DNA from: Pseudomonas inefficax
GTDB lineage: Bacteria; Pseudomonadota; Gammaproteobacteria; Pseudomonadales; Pseudomonadaceae
Direction of reading: 5' to 3'
DNA length: 64,000 nt
Assembly: GCF_900277125.1 (NCBI RefSeq)
Contig: NZ_OPYN01000074.1
Coordinates: forward strand, 26,206-90,205
The notes beneath the pieces are model-generated. The model was not told the DNA's origin. It saw only the letters and a program-made list of their open reading frames with translations, and ran no database searches. Below, piece by piece: positions 8,393 to 17,108 of this stretch (positions are counted from its first letter, which is position 1; every line of letters begins with the position of its first letter). The position numbers and the translations under genes were made by a program.

Positions 8393-10138
8393 TCACGCCA
8401 AAGGCCGGCTATGCGGAAACAGCAGGTCGATAAAACGCTCGGCGGTCGGCTGCGGTTCATGGTTGGCCAACCCGGCACGCTCGTTGGCCTCGATGATCAC
8501 GTACTCCGGTTGCCCGGCATCACGCACCATGAAGTCCAGCCCCACCACTGGGATCTCCAGCGCCCGTGCAGCGCGCACGGCGGCGTCGGCCAGTACCGGG
8601 TGCAGGCGCTCGGTCACATCCTCCAGAGTGCCTCCGGTATGCAGGTTGGCGGTGCGCCGCACGGCCAGGCGCTGGCCGGCGGGCAACACATCGTCATAAC
8701 CAAAGCCCGCCGCGCGCAGGGTGCGCTCGGTTTCGTCGTCCAGCGGAATGCGGCTTTCGCCACCGGTTGCCGCCTGGCGCCGTCGGCTTTGGGCATCGAT
8801 CAGCTGGCGGATACTGTGCTTGCCATCGCCCAGCACCTGCGCCGGGTGACGAATGGCTGCCGCGACCACCTCGTAGCCGATCACCACGATGCGCAGGTCA
8901 TGCCCGGCATGGAAGCTTTCCAGCAACACGCGGCTGTCGAACTGACGGGCATGCGCTACGGCGCGGGTAATGTCGTCGATGCAGGTGAGGTTCACCGCCA
9001 CTCCCTGGCCTTGCTCGCCATCGACCGGCTTGACTACCACCGCGCCGTGCTCGTCGAGAAACGCCAGGTTGTCGTCGGCATTGCCGGCCACCTGCTGCGC
9101 CGGCACCAGCAGCCCGGCGTTGTGCAGGGCATGCTGGGTCAGGCGCTTGTCCTGGCACAGGGTCATGGTCACGGCGCTGGTCAGGTCGCTGAGCGACTCA
9201 CGGCAGCGAATGCGGCGCCCGCCCAGGCTCAGGGTGAAAAGGCCGCCGGCGGCATCGTCCACCTGTACCTCGATGCCTCGACGCAGCGCTTCGTCGACGA
9301 TGATGCGTGCATACGGGTTGAGGTCGGCTTGAGGGCCAGGCCCCAGGAACAGTTGTTCGTTGATGCCGTTCTTGCGCTTGACCGCGAAGGTCGGCAGGTT
9401 GCGAAAACCCAGCTTCTGGTACAGGCGCTTGGCCTGGCGGTTGTCGTGCAGCACCGACAGGTCCAGGTAGGCCAGGCCGCGGCTCATGAAGTGTTCGATC
9501 AGGTGGCGCACCAGCACTTCACCCACGCCGGGGCGGGTGCAATGCGGGTCTACCGCCAGGCACCACAGGCTGCTGCCGTGCTCGGGGTCGTCGAACGCCT
9601 TGGCGTGGTTCAGGCCCATGACGCTGCCGATCACCGCGCCAGTGTCTTCGTCCTCGGCCAGCCAGTACGCCGGGCCGCCCAAGTGCAGAGGGGTGAGCAG
9701 CTCGGCGTCGACCGGCAGCATGCCGCGCGCCTGGTACAGGGTGTTGATCGCCTGCCAGTCGCCCGGGTTCTGCGCCCGGCGCACGCGGAAGCCGCGGAAC
9801 ACCCGCTGCGCCGGGCGGTAGTCGGTGAACCACAGGCGCAGGGTGTCGGAGGGGTCGAGGAAGAGTTGCTGCGGGGCCTGGGCCAGCAGCTGCTGCGGCG
9901 CGGCCACGTACAGGGCGATATCGCGCTCGCCGGGGCGTTCTTCCAGCAGGTCGGCGGCCAGGTCGGCCGGGTTGGGGTAGGTGTGGCCGATCAGCAACCG
10001 GCCCCAGCCGCAATGCACGGCGCGTGGCTGGTCGTGGGGCTGGCTGCCATCGCCGGCCAGGCGCGCCTGTAGGCGCTCATAGGACGGCGCCTGGCCGCGC
10101 AGCAGGCGCTGACCGTAAGCGATTTCATGGGCTTTCAT
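8393..10138 (-). CDS. ngg: N-acetylglutaminylglutamine synthetase
   Basis: This is a 581-residue fusion. After a roughly 110-residue N-terminal part comes a GNAT acetyltransferase domain (about 115-265, with WCLAVDP and RPGVGEVLVRHLIEH as the acetyl-CoA loop). A C-terminal ATP-grasp domain follows (about 300-575, with VVKPVDGEQGQGV and IIEANERAGL). It should acetylate glutamine and ligate it to a second glutamine, giving N-acetylglutaminylglutamine, the precursor of the osmolyte NAGGN. Its start lies three bases after the stop of the amidotransferase gene, so the two are translationally coupled. The same pair makes NAGGN in P. aeruginosa and Sinorhizobium under osmotic stress. Confidence 0.93.
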   Translation of the reverse strand: MKAHEIAYGQRLLRGQAPSYERLQARLAGDGSQPHDQPRAVHCGWGRLLIGHTYPNPADLAADLLEERPGERDIALYVAAPQQLLAQAPQQLFLDPSDTLRLWFTDYRPAQRVFRGFRVRRAQNPGDWQAINTLYQARGMLPVDAELLTPLHLGGPAYWLAEDEDTGAVIGSVMGLNHAKAFDDPEHGSSLWCLAVDPHCTRPGVGEVLVRHLIEHFMSRGLAYLDLSVLHDNRQAKRLYQKLGFRNLPTFAVKRKNGINEQLFLGPGPQADLNPYARIIVDEALRRGIEVQVDDAAGGLFTLSLGGRRIRCRESLSDLTSAVTMTLCQDKRLTQHALHNAGLLVPAQQVAGNADDNLAFLDEHGAVVVKPVDGEQGQGVAVNLTCIDDITRAVAHARQFDSRVLLESFHAGHDLRIVVIGYEVVAAAIRHPAQVLGDGKHSIRQLIDAQSRRRQAATGGESRIPLDDETERTLRAAGFGYDDVLPAGQRLAVRRTANLHTGGTLEDVTERLHPVLADAAVRAARALEIPVVGLDFMVRDAGQPEYVIIEANERAGLANHEPQPTAERFIDLLFPHSRPLA

Positions 10139-10141
10139 CGG

Positions 10142-11929
10142 TCAGATTCCTTGTTCGCTCAGCCACAGGTTCAGTGCCGCCAGCTGCCACAGCTTGGAAC
10201 CACGTAGCGGCGTCAGCTGGCCGTGCGGGTTGCTCAGCAGGCGGTCGAGCATGGCCGGGTTGAACAGCCCGCGGTCCTGGCTGGGGTCGGTTAGCAGCTC
10301 ACGTACCCAGCCGAGGGTGGCGCCTTCCAGGTGCTTCAGGCCCGGCACCGGGAAGTAGCCCTTCTTGCGGTCGATCACCTCGTGCGGGATCACCCGCCGC
10401 GCCGCCTGCTTGAGCACCTGCTTGCCGCCGTCGGGCAGCTTGAAGCGTGCCGGAATGCGCGCCGACAGTTCCACCAGGCGGTAGTCGAGGAACGGCGTGC
10501 GCGCCTCCAGGCCCCAGGCCATGGTCATGTTGTCGACCCGTTTGACCGGGTCGTCGACCAGCATCACCGTGCTGTCCAGGCGCAGCGCCTTGTCTACCGC
10601 ATCGGGGGCACCGGGACGGGCGAAATGTTCACGGACGAAGTCGCCGGCCGCGTCGGTATCCAGCAGCCAGGGTGCCTGCACGGTGTCGCGGTACTCGGCG
10701 TGGCTGCGATCGAAGAAGGCATCGCGGTAGGCGGCAAAGGCATCCTCGGCACCGTCCACCTGCGGGTACCAGTGGTAGCCGGCGAACAGCTCGTCGGCGC
10801 CCTGGCCGCTTTGCACGCCCTTGCAGTGCTTGGCCACTTCCCGCGACAGCAGGTAGAAGGCGATGCAGTCGTGGCTGACCATCGGCTCGCTCATGGCGCG
10901 GAAAGCCGCTGGCAACTGCTCGATGATCTCGTGCTCGGCGATGCGCAGCTGGTGGTGACGGGTGCCGTAGTGCCTGGCGATCAGGTCGGAGTACTGGAAC
11001 TCGTCGCCGCGTTCGCCGCCGGCATCCTCGAAGCCGATGGAGAAGGTCGACAGGTCGTCCACGCCCACTTCGCGCAGCAGGCCGACCAGCAGGCTGGAAT
11101 CGACCCCGCCAGACAGCAGCACACCCACGTCCACCGCTGCCCGTTGGCGAATGGCCACGGCGTCGCGGGTGGCGTCGAGCACGCGGGTGGTCCAGCCTTC
11201 CAGGTCCAGTTCACGTTCGTCGGGGTTGGCGCCGTAGTGCAGCTGCCACCAGGTCTGGCGTTCCACTTCGCCATGGCGGTCGATGCGCATCCAGGTACCG
11301 GGTTCCAGCTTTTGCACGTTGGCCAGCAGGGTGCGTGGCGCCGGCACCACGGCGTGGAAATTCAGGTAGTGGTTGAGTGCCACCGGGTCGAGCATCGGGT
11401 CGATGTCACCACCCTTGAGCAGCGCCGGCAGGGTCGAGGCGAAGCGCAGGCGCTCGCCGTTGCGCGACAGGTACAAGGGTTTGACGCCCAGGCGGTCGCG
11501 GGCGAGGAACAGGCGCTGGTTGTCGCGCTCCCAGATGGCCAGGGCGAACATGCCATTGAGCTTGGGCAGCAGGGCCGCGCCCCAGGCGTGGTAGCCCTTG
11601 AGCAGCACCTCGGTGTCGCCGTCGGACCAGAAGTTGTAGCCCAGGGCCTGCAGCTCCTGGCGCAACTCGGGGAAGTTGTAGATGGCGCCGTTGAAGGCCA
11701 GCGACAGGCCCAAGGTGTTGTCGACCATTGGCTGGGCCGAGCCGTCGGACAGGTCCATGATTTTCAGGCGCCGGTGGCCGAGGGCGATCGGGCCTTGGCT
11801 ATGAAAGCCCCAGGCATCCGGGCCGCGGGGCGCCAGGTGGTGGGTTATGCGCTCTACCGCAGCCAGGTCGGCTGGGCGAGGGGCTTGGTCGATGGGGGTG
11901 AAACGCAACTCTCCTGCTAATCCGCACAT
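10142..11929 (-). CDS. N-acetylglutaminylglutamine amidotransferase (asparagine synthase family)
   Basis: This 595-residue class II glutamine amidotransferase resembles AsnB. Cys2 (MCGLAGE) is the glutaminase nucleophile, the N-terminal Ntn domain covers about 1-210, and the synthetase domain has the PP-loop SGGVDSSLLVGLL (about 270). It should convert the C-terminal carboxylate of N-acetylglutaminylglutamine to the amide, completing NAGGN. It is the first gene of the osmolyte operon. The start follows AAGGA, though with tight spacing. The 5' leader contains a perfect 7-bp hairpin about 32 bases upstream, described separately. A housekeeping AsnB is the alternative, but the adjacent ngg makes the NAGGN role far more likely. 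Confidence 0.93.
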   Translation of the reverse strand: MCGLAGELRFTPIDQAPRPADLAAVERITHHLAPRGPDAWGFHSQGPIALGHRRLKIMDLSDGSAQPMVDNTLGLSLAFNGAIYNFPELRQELQALGYNFWSDGDTEVLLKGYHAWGAALLPKLNGMFALAIWERDNQRLFLARDRLGVKPLYLSRNGERLRFASTLPALLKGGDIDPMLDPVALNHYLNFHAVVPAPRTLLANVQKLEPGTWMRIDRHGEVERQTWWQLHYGANPDERELDLEGWTTRVLDATRDAVAIRQRAAVDVGVLLSGGVDSSLLVGLLREVGVDDLSTFSIGFEDAGGERGDEFQYSDLIARHYGTRHHQLRIAEHEIIEQLPAAFRAMSEPMVSHDCIAFYLLSREVAKHCKGVQSGQGADELFAGYHWYPQVDGAEDAFAAYRDAFFDRSHAEYRDTVQAPWLLDTDAAGDFVREHFARPGAPDAVDKALRLDSTVMLVDDPVKRVDNMTMAWGLEARTPFLDYRLVELSARIPARFKLPDGGKQVLKQAARRVIPHEVIDRKKGYFPVPGLKHLEGATLGWVRELLTDPSQDRGLFNPAMLDRLLSNPHGQLTPLRGSKLWQLAALNLWLSEQGI

Positions 11930-11960
11930 AGGTCCTTACCGGTTTTTCCGTTGGGGAGGG

Positions 11961-11981
11961 GGTGCCCCGGATTAGGGCACC
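11961..11981 (-). promoter_or_regulatory. Leader stem-loop upstream of the NAGGN operon
   Basis: A perfect 7-bp inverted repeat (GGTGCCC / GGGCACC, 7-base loop) lies 32 bases upstream of the first start codon. It could be an operator for a dimeric regulator or an mRNA leader hairpin. No terminator T-run follows. The function is unknown. Confidence 0.4.
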
Positions 11982-12045
11982 TTAAGGAACTGACCCATGT
12001 GCTTTGCGAGAGTTTTAGATCGATCTGTTATATGAGGCAAAGGCC

Positions 12046-12150
12046 TGGGGGCGCTATGCGCCCCTTTCGCGACACAAGGCCGCTCCTACAAGGGAACGCG
12101 ATCTCCTGTAGGAGCGGCCTTGTGTCGCGATGGGCTGCACAGCAGCCCCA
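12046..12150. repeat. Paired REP elements, type B
   Basis: Inverted copies of GCGACACAAGGCCGCTCC with outer hairpins GGGGGCGC...GCGCCCC and GGGCTGC...GCAGCCC lie between the mnmC 3' end and the NAGGN operon promoter region. Confidence 0.9.
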
Positions 12151-12155
12151 ATACC

Positions 12156-14120
12156 CTATTTCCCTCGAATCAACCTGCGCAACCCAAACCGGTTCGGATG
12201 ACAGGCCTCCGCCACCGCCCGTGGCACCGGCAGCGGCTCCCTGCACACCCACGCCGCCACCAACTCGCCACTCAACGGCGCCGTGATCAACCCGCGCGAG
12301 CCATGCCCGCTGTTCACATACAACCCATCCAGCCAGGGGCAGGCCACATCCGGCACCTGCCGCGCATCCCGGCCCAGCACTGCATAGGCCTGGGCGAACG
12401 CCTGCGCATCCGCCATCGGCCCGACGATCGGCAGGTAATCCGGGCTGGTGCAACGGAACGCCGCACGCCCCTGCAAGTGCCCAGGGTCCAGTTCGGCGGT
12501 GCCCAGGCGCCGGGCCAGGTCGACCGAAATCTCGTCCAGCAATGCCAGGTTGCCCTGGTGATCGGCCACCGTCGGCGCAAGGTCTGTGGCGTGGAAGTCG
12601 AAGCTTGCCCCCAAGGTATGTTCATCCCCGCGCGGCGGCGCCACATAGCCTTCCGCACACACCACGGTGCGCAGCGCGCGGCTGCTGGCGGTGGCCGGCA
12701 GGCGGGTGATCTGCCCGCGGATGCGCTTGAGCGGCAGCTGCGCGCATGGCTCGAAGCGCAGTACGTCGGCGGCACCGGCCAGCACCACCACCGGCGCGCT
12801 GGCCAGCAGCTGTTCGCCAGCCCAGGCTTGCCACTGCCCGTCTACCTTGCGCAGCTCGAGCACTTCCTGGTGCGTCAGCAGGCGAATACCCGGGTGCTGC
12901 AACTGCTGCTGGCACAGCGCCGGTGGGTGCACCCAGCCACCTTCGGGATAGAACAGCCCACCAGCCGGCAAGGCCACCCCGGCGATGGCTTCGGCCTCAG
13001 CACGTTCCAGCGAGTGCAGAAGACCGGGTTCGAAGGCACCAGCCAGTTTGCCCTGGCGCTCGGCTTCCTTGCTGTCGAAGGCCAGTTGCAGCACGCCGCA
13101 GGCATCCCAGTCGCGGCCACGTTGCAGGCGCTGCAGCTGGCGCCGGGTGTAGCCGAAACCGGCCAGGATCATCTGCGACAGCGCTGTGCCGTGGGCAGAC
13201 AGCTTCAGGTACAGCACCCCTTGCGGGTTACCCGAAGCTTCCTGAGCCGGGGTGTGGTGACGCTCCAGCACGGTAACCTGCCAGCCACGCCGGGCCAGGC
13301 TGGCGGCGGTTGTGCTGCCGGCGAGCCCGGCGCCAATCACCAGTGCTTCACGCGGCCCCGCTGCGGCAGCGGGGCGCGCGTACCATGGCGCGCCGGGGCT
13401 GGGCGCGGGGCCGACGTAGGCGCCGCTCATCACTTCCCATTTCTTGCCAATGCCCGGCACCTTCTTCATGGCGAAGCCGGCGTCGACCAGGCTGCGGCGT
13501 ACCCAGCCGGTGGTGGTGAAGGTGCCTAGCACCGTGCCCGGGTGTGACAGCCGTGCAAGCTGCGCGAACAGCTGCGGGGTCCACATGTCGGGGTTCTTGG
13601 CCGGGGCGAAGCCGTCGAGGAACCACACATCGATCTGCGCATCGAGTTGCGGCAACTGTTCCAGTGCGTCGCCTATCAGCAGGGTGAGGGTGACCCTGCC
13701 GTTGTCGAAGGTGAACTGCTGGAAGCCCGGGTGCACTGCCACGTACTGTTCCAGCAGGGGCTGGCTGTAGGCCGTCAGTTCCGGCCACAGGTGCATGGCG
13801 CGGGCCATATCGTCGCGACCGAGGGGGTACTTTTCGACGCTGACGAAGTGCAGGCGGGCCTTGGCGTGGGCGTGTTGCTCGAACAGTTGCCAGGCGCAGT
13901 AGAAGTTCATGCCGGTGCCGAAACCGGTTTCGCCGATCACCAGGCAGGAATGCGGGGCGAGGTCGGCAAAGCGCTCGGCCAGGCGGGTTTGCCCAAGAAA
14001 CACGTGCTTGGTTTCTTCGATGCCTTCGTTGACCGCGAAATAGACGTCGTCGTATTGCCGCGAATGGGGGCGGCCCTGGTCGTCCCAGTCGATCTGGGCG
14101 TGCTGGAGGAGGGTGGACAT
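12156..14120 (-). CDS. mnmC: Bifunctional tRNA mnm5s2U biosynthesis protein MnmC
   Basis: This is a 654-residue two-domain enzyme. The N-terminal part (to about 240) is an SAM-dependent methyltransferase with the VIGETGFGTGMN motif. The C-terminal part is an FAD-dependent oxidoreductase starting at VIGAGLAGSTTA (about 265). The FAD domain removes the carboxymethyl group of cmnm5(s2)U34 and the methyltransferase domain then makes mnm5(s2)U34 in the wobble position of certain tRNAs. The start MSTLLQHAQIDWDD is chosen because it matches the usual MnmC opening and length; the 35 codons upstream run through a REP element. The gene is monocistronic and divergent from pap. Confidence 0.95.
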   Translation of the reverse strand: MSTLLQHAQIDWDDQGRPHSRQYDDVYFAVNEGIEETKHVFLGQTRLAERFADLAPHSCLVIGETGFGTGMNFYCAWQLFEQHAHAKARLHFVSVEKYPLGRDDMARAMHLWPELTAYSQPLLEQYVAVHPGFQQFTFDNGRVTLTLLIGDALEQLPQLDAQIDVWFLDGFAPAKNPDMWTPQLFAQLARLSHPGTVLGTFTTTGWVRRSLVDAGFAMKKVPGIGKKWEVMSGAYVGPAPSPGAPWYARPAAAAGPREALVIGAGLAGSTTAASLARRGWQVTVLERHHTPAQEASGNPQGVLYLKLSAHGTALSQMILAGFGYTRRQLQRLQRGRDWDACGVLQLAFDSKEAERQGKLAGAFEPGLLHSLERAEAEAIAGVALPAGGLFYPEGGWVHPPALCQQQLQHPGIRLLTHQEVLELRKVDGQWQAWAGEQLLASAPVVVLAGAADVLRFEPCAQLPLKRIRGQITRLPATASSRALRTVVCAEGYVAPPRGDEHTLGASFDFHATDLAPTVADHQGNLALLDEISVDLARRLGTAELDPGHLQGRAAFRCTSPDYLPIVGPMADAQAFAQAYAVLGRDARQVPDVACPWLDGLYVNSGHGSRGLITAPLSGELVAAWVCREPLPVPRAVAEACHPNRFGLRRLIRGK

Positions 14121-14177
14121 GGTTGGCTCGGTTGCAGCGGATGGGCAGATTTTATGCCATCCGGGAGGTTTGCGCAG

Positions 14178-14219
14178 GCTGTGCCGGCCTCTTCGCGGGC
14201 GCGCCCGCTCCCACAGGTA
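14178..14219. repeat. Single REP element, type A
   Basis: One copy (TTCGCGGGCGCGCCCGCTCC core) lies between the divergent mnmC and pap genes, so it is within or close to their promoter regions, which is less usual for this repeat than a 3' position. Confidence 0.8.
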
Positions 14220-14273
14220 CTGCACAAGCCTTCAAATCCGCTAGTCTTGCTTATCCATTGAAGGAGCCAGTGC

Positions 14274-15767
14274 ATGTTCGAATCCGCAGAAATCGGCCAC
14301 AGCATCGACAAGGAGGCTTACGACGCCGAGGTACCCGCTTTGCGCGAGGCCCTGCTCGAAGCCCAGTACGAACTCAAGCAGCAGGCGCGTTTCCCGGTAA
14401 TCGTGCTGATCAACGGTATCGAAGGCGCCGGCAAGGGCGAGACGGTCAAACTGCTGAACGAGTGGATGGACCCGCGCATGATCGATGTGCTCACCTTCGA
14501 CCAGCAGACCGACGAAGAGCTGGCCCGCCCGCCGGCCTGGCGCTACTGGCGGGCCCTGCCTCCGAAGGGGCGGATGGGGGTGTTCTTCGGCAACTGGTAC
14601 AGCCAGATGCTGCAGGGGCGGGTGCACGGGGTGTTCAAGGATGCCGTGCTCGACCAGGCCATCACCGGTGCCGAACGGCTGGAGGAGATGCTGTGCGATG
14701 AAGGTGCGCTGATCATCAAGTTCTGGTTCCACCTGTCCAAGAAGCAGATGAAGGCGCGGCTGAAGTCGCTCAAGGACGACCCGCTGCACAGCTGGAAGAT
14801 CAGCCCGCTGGACTGGCAGCAGTCGGAAACCTACGACCGTTTCGTGCGCTTTGGTGAGCGAGTGTTGCGCCGCACCAGCCGCGACTACGCGCCGTGGCAT
14901 GTCATCGAGGGCGTCGACCCGAACTACCGCAGCCTGGCGGTAGGGCGCATCCTGCTGGAAAGCCTGCAGGCAGCACTGGATAACAGCCCCAAGGGCAAAC
15001 ACCGGGGCAACGTCGCCCCGCTGGGCCGCAGCATCGACCAGCGCAGCCTGCTCGGCGCGCTGGACATGACCTTGCGCCTGGACAAGTCCGACTACCAAGA
15101 GCAACTGGTCACCGAGCAAGCCCGCCTGGCCGGCCTGCTGCGCGACAAGCGCATGCGTCGGCATGCCCTGGTGGCGGTGTTCGAAGGCAATGACGCTGCC
15201 GGCAAGGGCGGAGCCATCCGTCGCGTGGCCGCCGCGCTGGACCCCCGCCAGTACCGTATCGTGCCGATTGCCGCGCCCACTGAAGAAGAACGCGCGCAGC
15301 CATACCTGTGGCGGTTCTGGCGGCACATTCCGGCGCGTGGCAAGTTCACCATCTTCGACCGTTCCTGGTATGGACGGGTGCTGGTGGAGCGGGTGGAAGG
15401 TTTCTGCAGCCCGGCCGACTGGATGCGCGCCTACAGCGAGATCAACGATTTCGAGGAACAGCTGGCGAACGCCGGCACGGTGGTGGTCAAGTTCTGGCTG
15501 GCGATCGACCAGCAGACCCAGCTGGAGCGTTTCGAAGAGCGCGAGCAGATCCCGTTCAAGCGCTACAAGATCACCGAGGATGACTGGCGCAACCGCGACA
15601 AGTGGGACGACTATGTCCAGGCGGTGGGTGACATGGTCGACCGCACCAGCACCGAGATTGCGCCGTGGACGCTGGTGGAGGCCAACGACAAGCGCTGGGC
15701 GCGGGTGAAGGTGTTGCGCACCATCAACCAGGCGCTTGAGGCGGCGTTTGCCAAGGACAAGAAATAA
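14274..15767 (+). CDS. pap: Polyphosphate:AMP phosphotransferase
   Basis: This 497-residue protein consists of two tandem PPK2 domains. The N-terminal one has a Walker A-like NGIEGAGKGE at about residue 45, and the C-terminal one has EGNDAAGKGGAIRR at about 303, followed by FDRSWYGR. The duplicated form is class II PPK2, which phosphorylates AMP to ADP with polyphosphate. It therefore links polyphosphate stores to adenylate balance. The ATG follows GAAGGAG. It is monocistronic and followed directly by a large palindromic REP pair. Confidence 0.93.
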   Translation: MFESAEIGHSIDKEAYDAEVPALREALLEAQYELKQQARFPVIVLINGIEGAGKGETVKLLNEWMDPRMIDVLTFDQQTDEELARPPAWRYWRALPPKGRMGVFFGNWYSQMLQGRVHGVFKDAVLDQAITGAERLEEMLCDEGALIIKFWFHLSKKQMKARLKSLKDDPLHSWKISPLDWQQSETYDRFVRFGERVLRRTSRDYAPWHVIEGVDPNYRSLAVGRILLESLQAALDNSPKGKHRGNVAPLGRSIDQRSLLGALDMTLRLDKSDYQEQLVTEQARLAGLLRDKRMRRHALVAVFEGNDAAGKGGAIRRVAAALDPRQYRIVPIAAPTEEERAQPYLWRFWRHIPARGKFTIFDRSWYGRVLVERVEGFCSPADWMRAYSEINDFEEQLANAGTVVVKFWLAIDQQTQLERFEEREQIPFKRYKITEDDWRNRDKWDDYVQAVGDMVDRTSTEIAPWTLVEANDKRWARVKVLRTINQALEAAFAKDKK

Positions 15768-15778
15768 TCGAAGTTCCT

Positions 15779-15898
15779 GGTTGGCTGTTCTGGCCTCTTC
15801 GCGGGTAAACCCGCTCCCACAGGATTCACACACCCTGTGAATCTTGTGGGGTCCCTGTGGGAGCGGGTTTACCCGCGAAGAGGCCAGAACAGCCAACC
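15779..15898. repeat. Large palindromic REP pair with 45-bp perfect arms
   Basis: The left arm (15779-15823) and right arm (15854-15898) are exact reverse complements over 45 bases. They extend beyond the REP core into flanking bases (GGTTGGCTGT...). The spacer contains its own inner hairpin (GATTCACA / TGTGAATC). It sits after the pap stop codon. Confidence 0.93.
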
Positions 15899-16022
15899 CA
15901 CCCACCAAGCCATGCCACAGAAGAATGACCTGATGAATTCTTTTCTCGGCACTCTCCACCGTCCCCGCCCTCCAAGCCCGTAGAATTCAACCACCCCCAC
16001 CACGGGCTTGATCGAGGATTTT

Positions 16023-16985
16023 ATGCACACCATTACCGGCCGCTGGGGCTATGGCCTGTTCCTGGCACTTCTGACTGCGCTGCTCTGGGGCATCCTGCCG
16101 ATCAAGCTCAAGCAGGTGCTGCAAGTGGTCGACCCGGTCACCGTCACCTGGTACCGCCTGCTGGTCTCCGGCGGCCTGCTGTTTGCCTGGCTGGCCGCCA
16201 AGCGCAGGTTGCCTTCCTTCGGCAAACTGGCGCCCAGGGGCAAAGGCCTGGTGGCAGTGGCCGTGCTCGGCCTGATGGGCAACTACGTGCTGTATCTGAT
16301 CGGCCTGAACCTGCTTAGCCCGGGCACCGCGCAGCTGGTCGTGCAGATCGGCCCGGTGCTGTTGCTGGTGGCCAGCGTGTTCGTGTTCCGCGAACGTTTC
16401 AGCCTGGGGCAGGGCGTGGGCCTGCTGATCCTGCTGGCGGGGTTCGGGCTGTTTTTCAACCAGCGTCTGGAGGAGCTGCTGACCTCGCTCGGCACCTATA
16501 CCACCGGCGTGCTGACCATCCTGCTGGCCACCAGCATCTGGGTGTTTTATGCGCTCAGCCAGAAGCAGCTGCTGACCGTGTGGAATTCGCAGCAGGTAAT
16601 GATGGTGATCTACCTCAGCTGCGCCGCACTGCTGACGCCTTGGGTACACCCGTTGGAGGCGTTGCAGCTGAGTCCGGTGCAAGGCTGGCTGTTGCTGGCC
16701 TGTTGCCTGAATACCCTGGTGGCCTACGGCGCGTTCGCCGAGGCGCTGGCGCACTGGGAAGCATCGCGGGTGAGTGCCACGCTGGCGCTGACCCCGCTGG
16801 TGACCTTTGTCGCGGTGGCGCTGGCGGCATTGGTGTGGCCTGAGTATGTGCAGGCCGAGGACATCAATGCCTTGGGCTATGTGGGGGCGGTGACCGTGGT
16901 GCTGGGCTCGGCGGTGGTGGCGCTTGGGCCTTCGCTGGTGGCCGGGTGGCGGGCGCGCAGGGCGCGGCTGGCCCAGGTTCATTGA
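16023..16985 (+). CDS. rarD: EamA family transporter RarD-like
   Basis: This 320-residue inner-membrane protein has ten predicted helices from two EamA repeats, and resembles RarD (opening GYGLFLALLTALLWGILPIKLKQ; NYVLYLIGLNLLSPGTAQ). RarD proteins are drug/metabolite-superfamily exporters of unsettled substrate. The ATG at 16023 follows GAGG at good spacing; an in-frame start 15 bases upstream is weaker. It is monocistronic and converges on fumC with a REP pair in between. Confidence 0.85.
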   Translation: MHTITGRWGYGLFLALLTALLWGILPIKLKQVLQVVDPVTVTWYRLLVSGGLLFAWLAAKRRLPSFGKLAPRGKGLVAVAVLGLMGNYVLYLIGLNLLSPGTAQLVVQIGPVLLLVASVFVFRERFSLGQGVGLLILLAGFGLFFNQRLEELLTSLGTYTTGVLTILLATSIWVFYALSQKQLLTVWNSQQVMMVIYLSCAALLTPWVHPLEALQLSPVQGWLLLACCLNTLVAYGAFAEALAHWEASRVSATLALTPLVTFVAVALAALVWPEYVQAEDINALGYVGAVTVVLGSAVVALGPSLVAGWRARRARLAQVH

Positions 16986-16987
16986 TC

Positions 16988-17097
16988 GCCTGTACCGGCC
17001 TCTTCGCGGGTGAACCCGCTCCCACAGGGATCCCACAATATTCAGCCTGGTGGTAATCCTGTGGGAGCGGGTTCACCCGCGAAAGGGCCGGTAAAGG
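16988..17097. repeat. Paired REP elements, type A
   Basis: Inverted copies with the core GCGGGTGAACCCGC lie between the convergent rarD-like and fumC genes. Confidence 0.9.
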
Positions 17098-17108
17098 CAG
17101 TGCACGAC

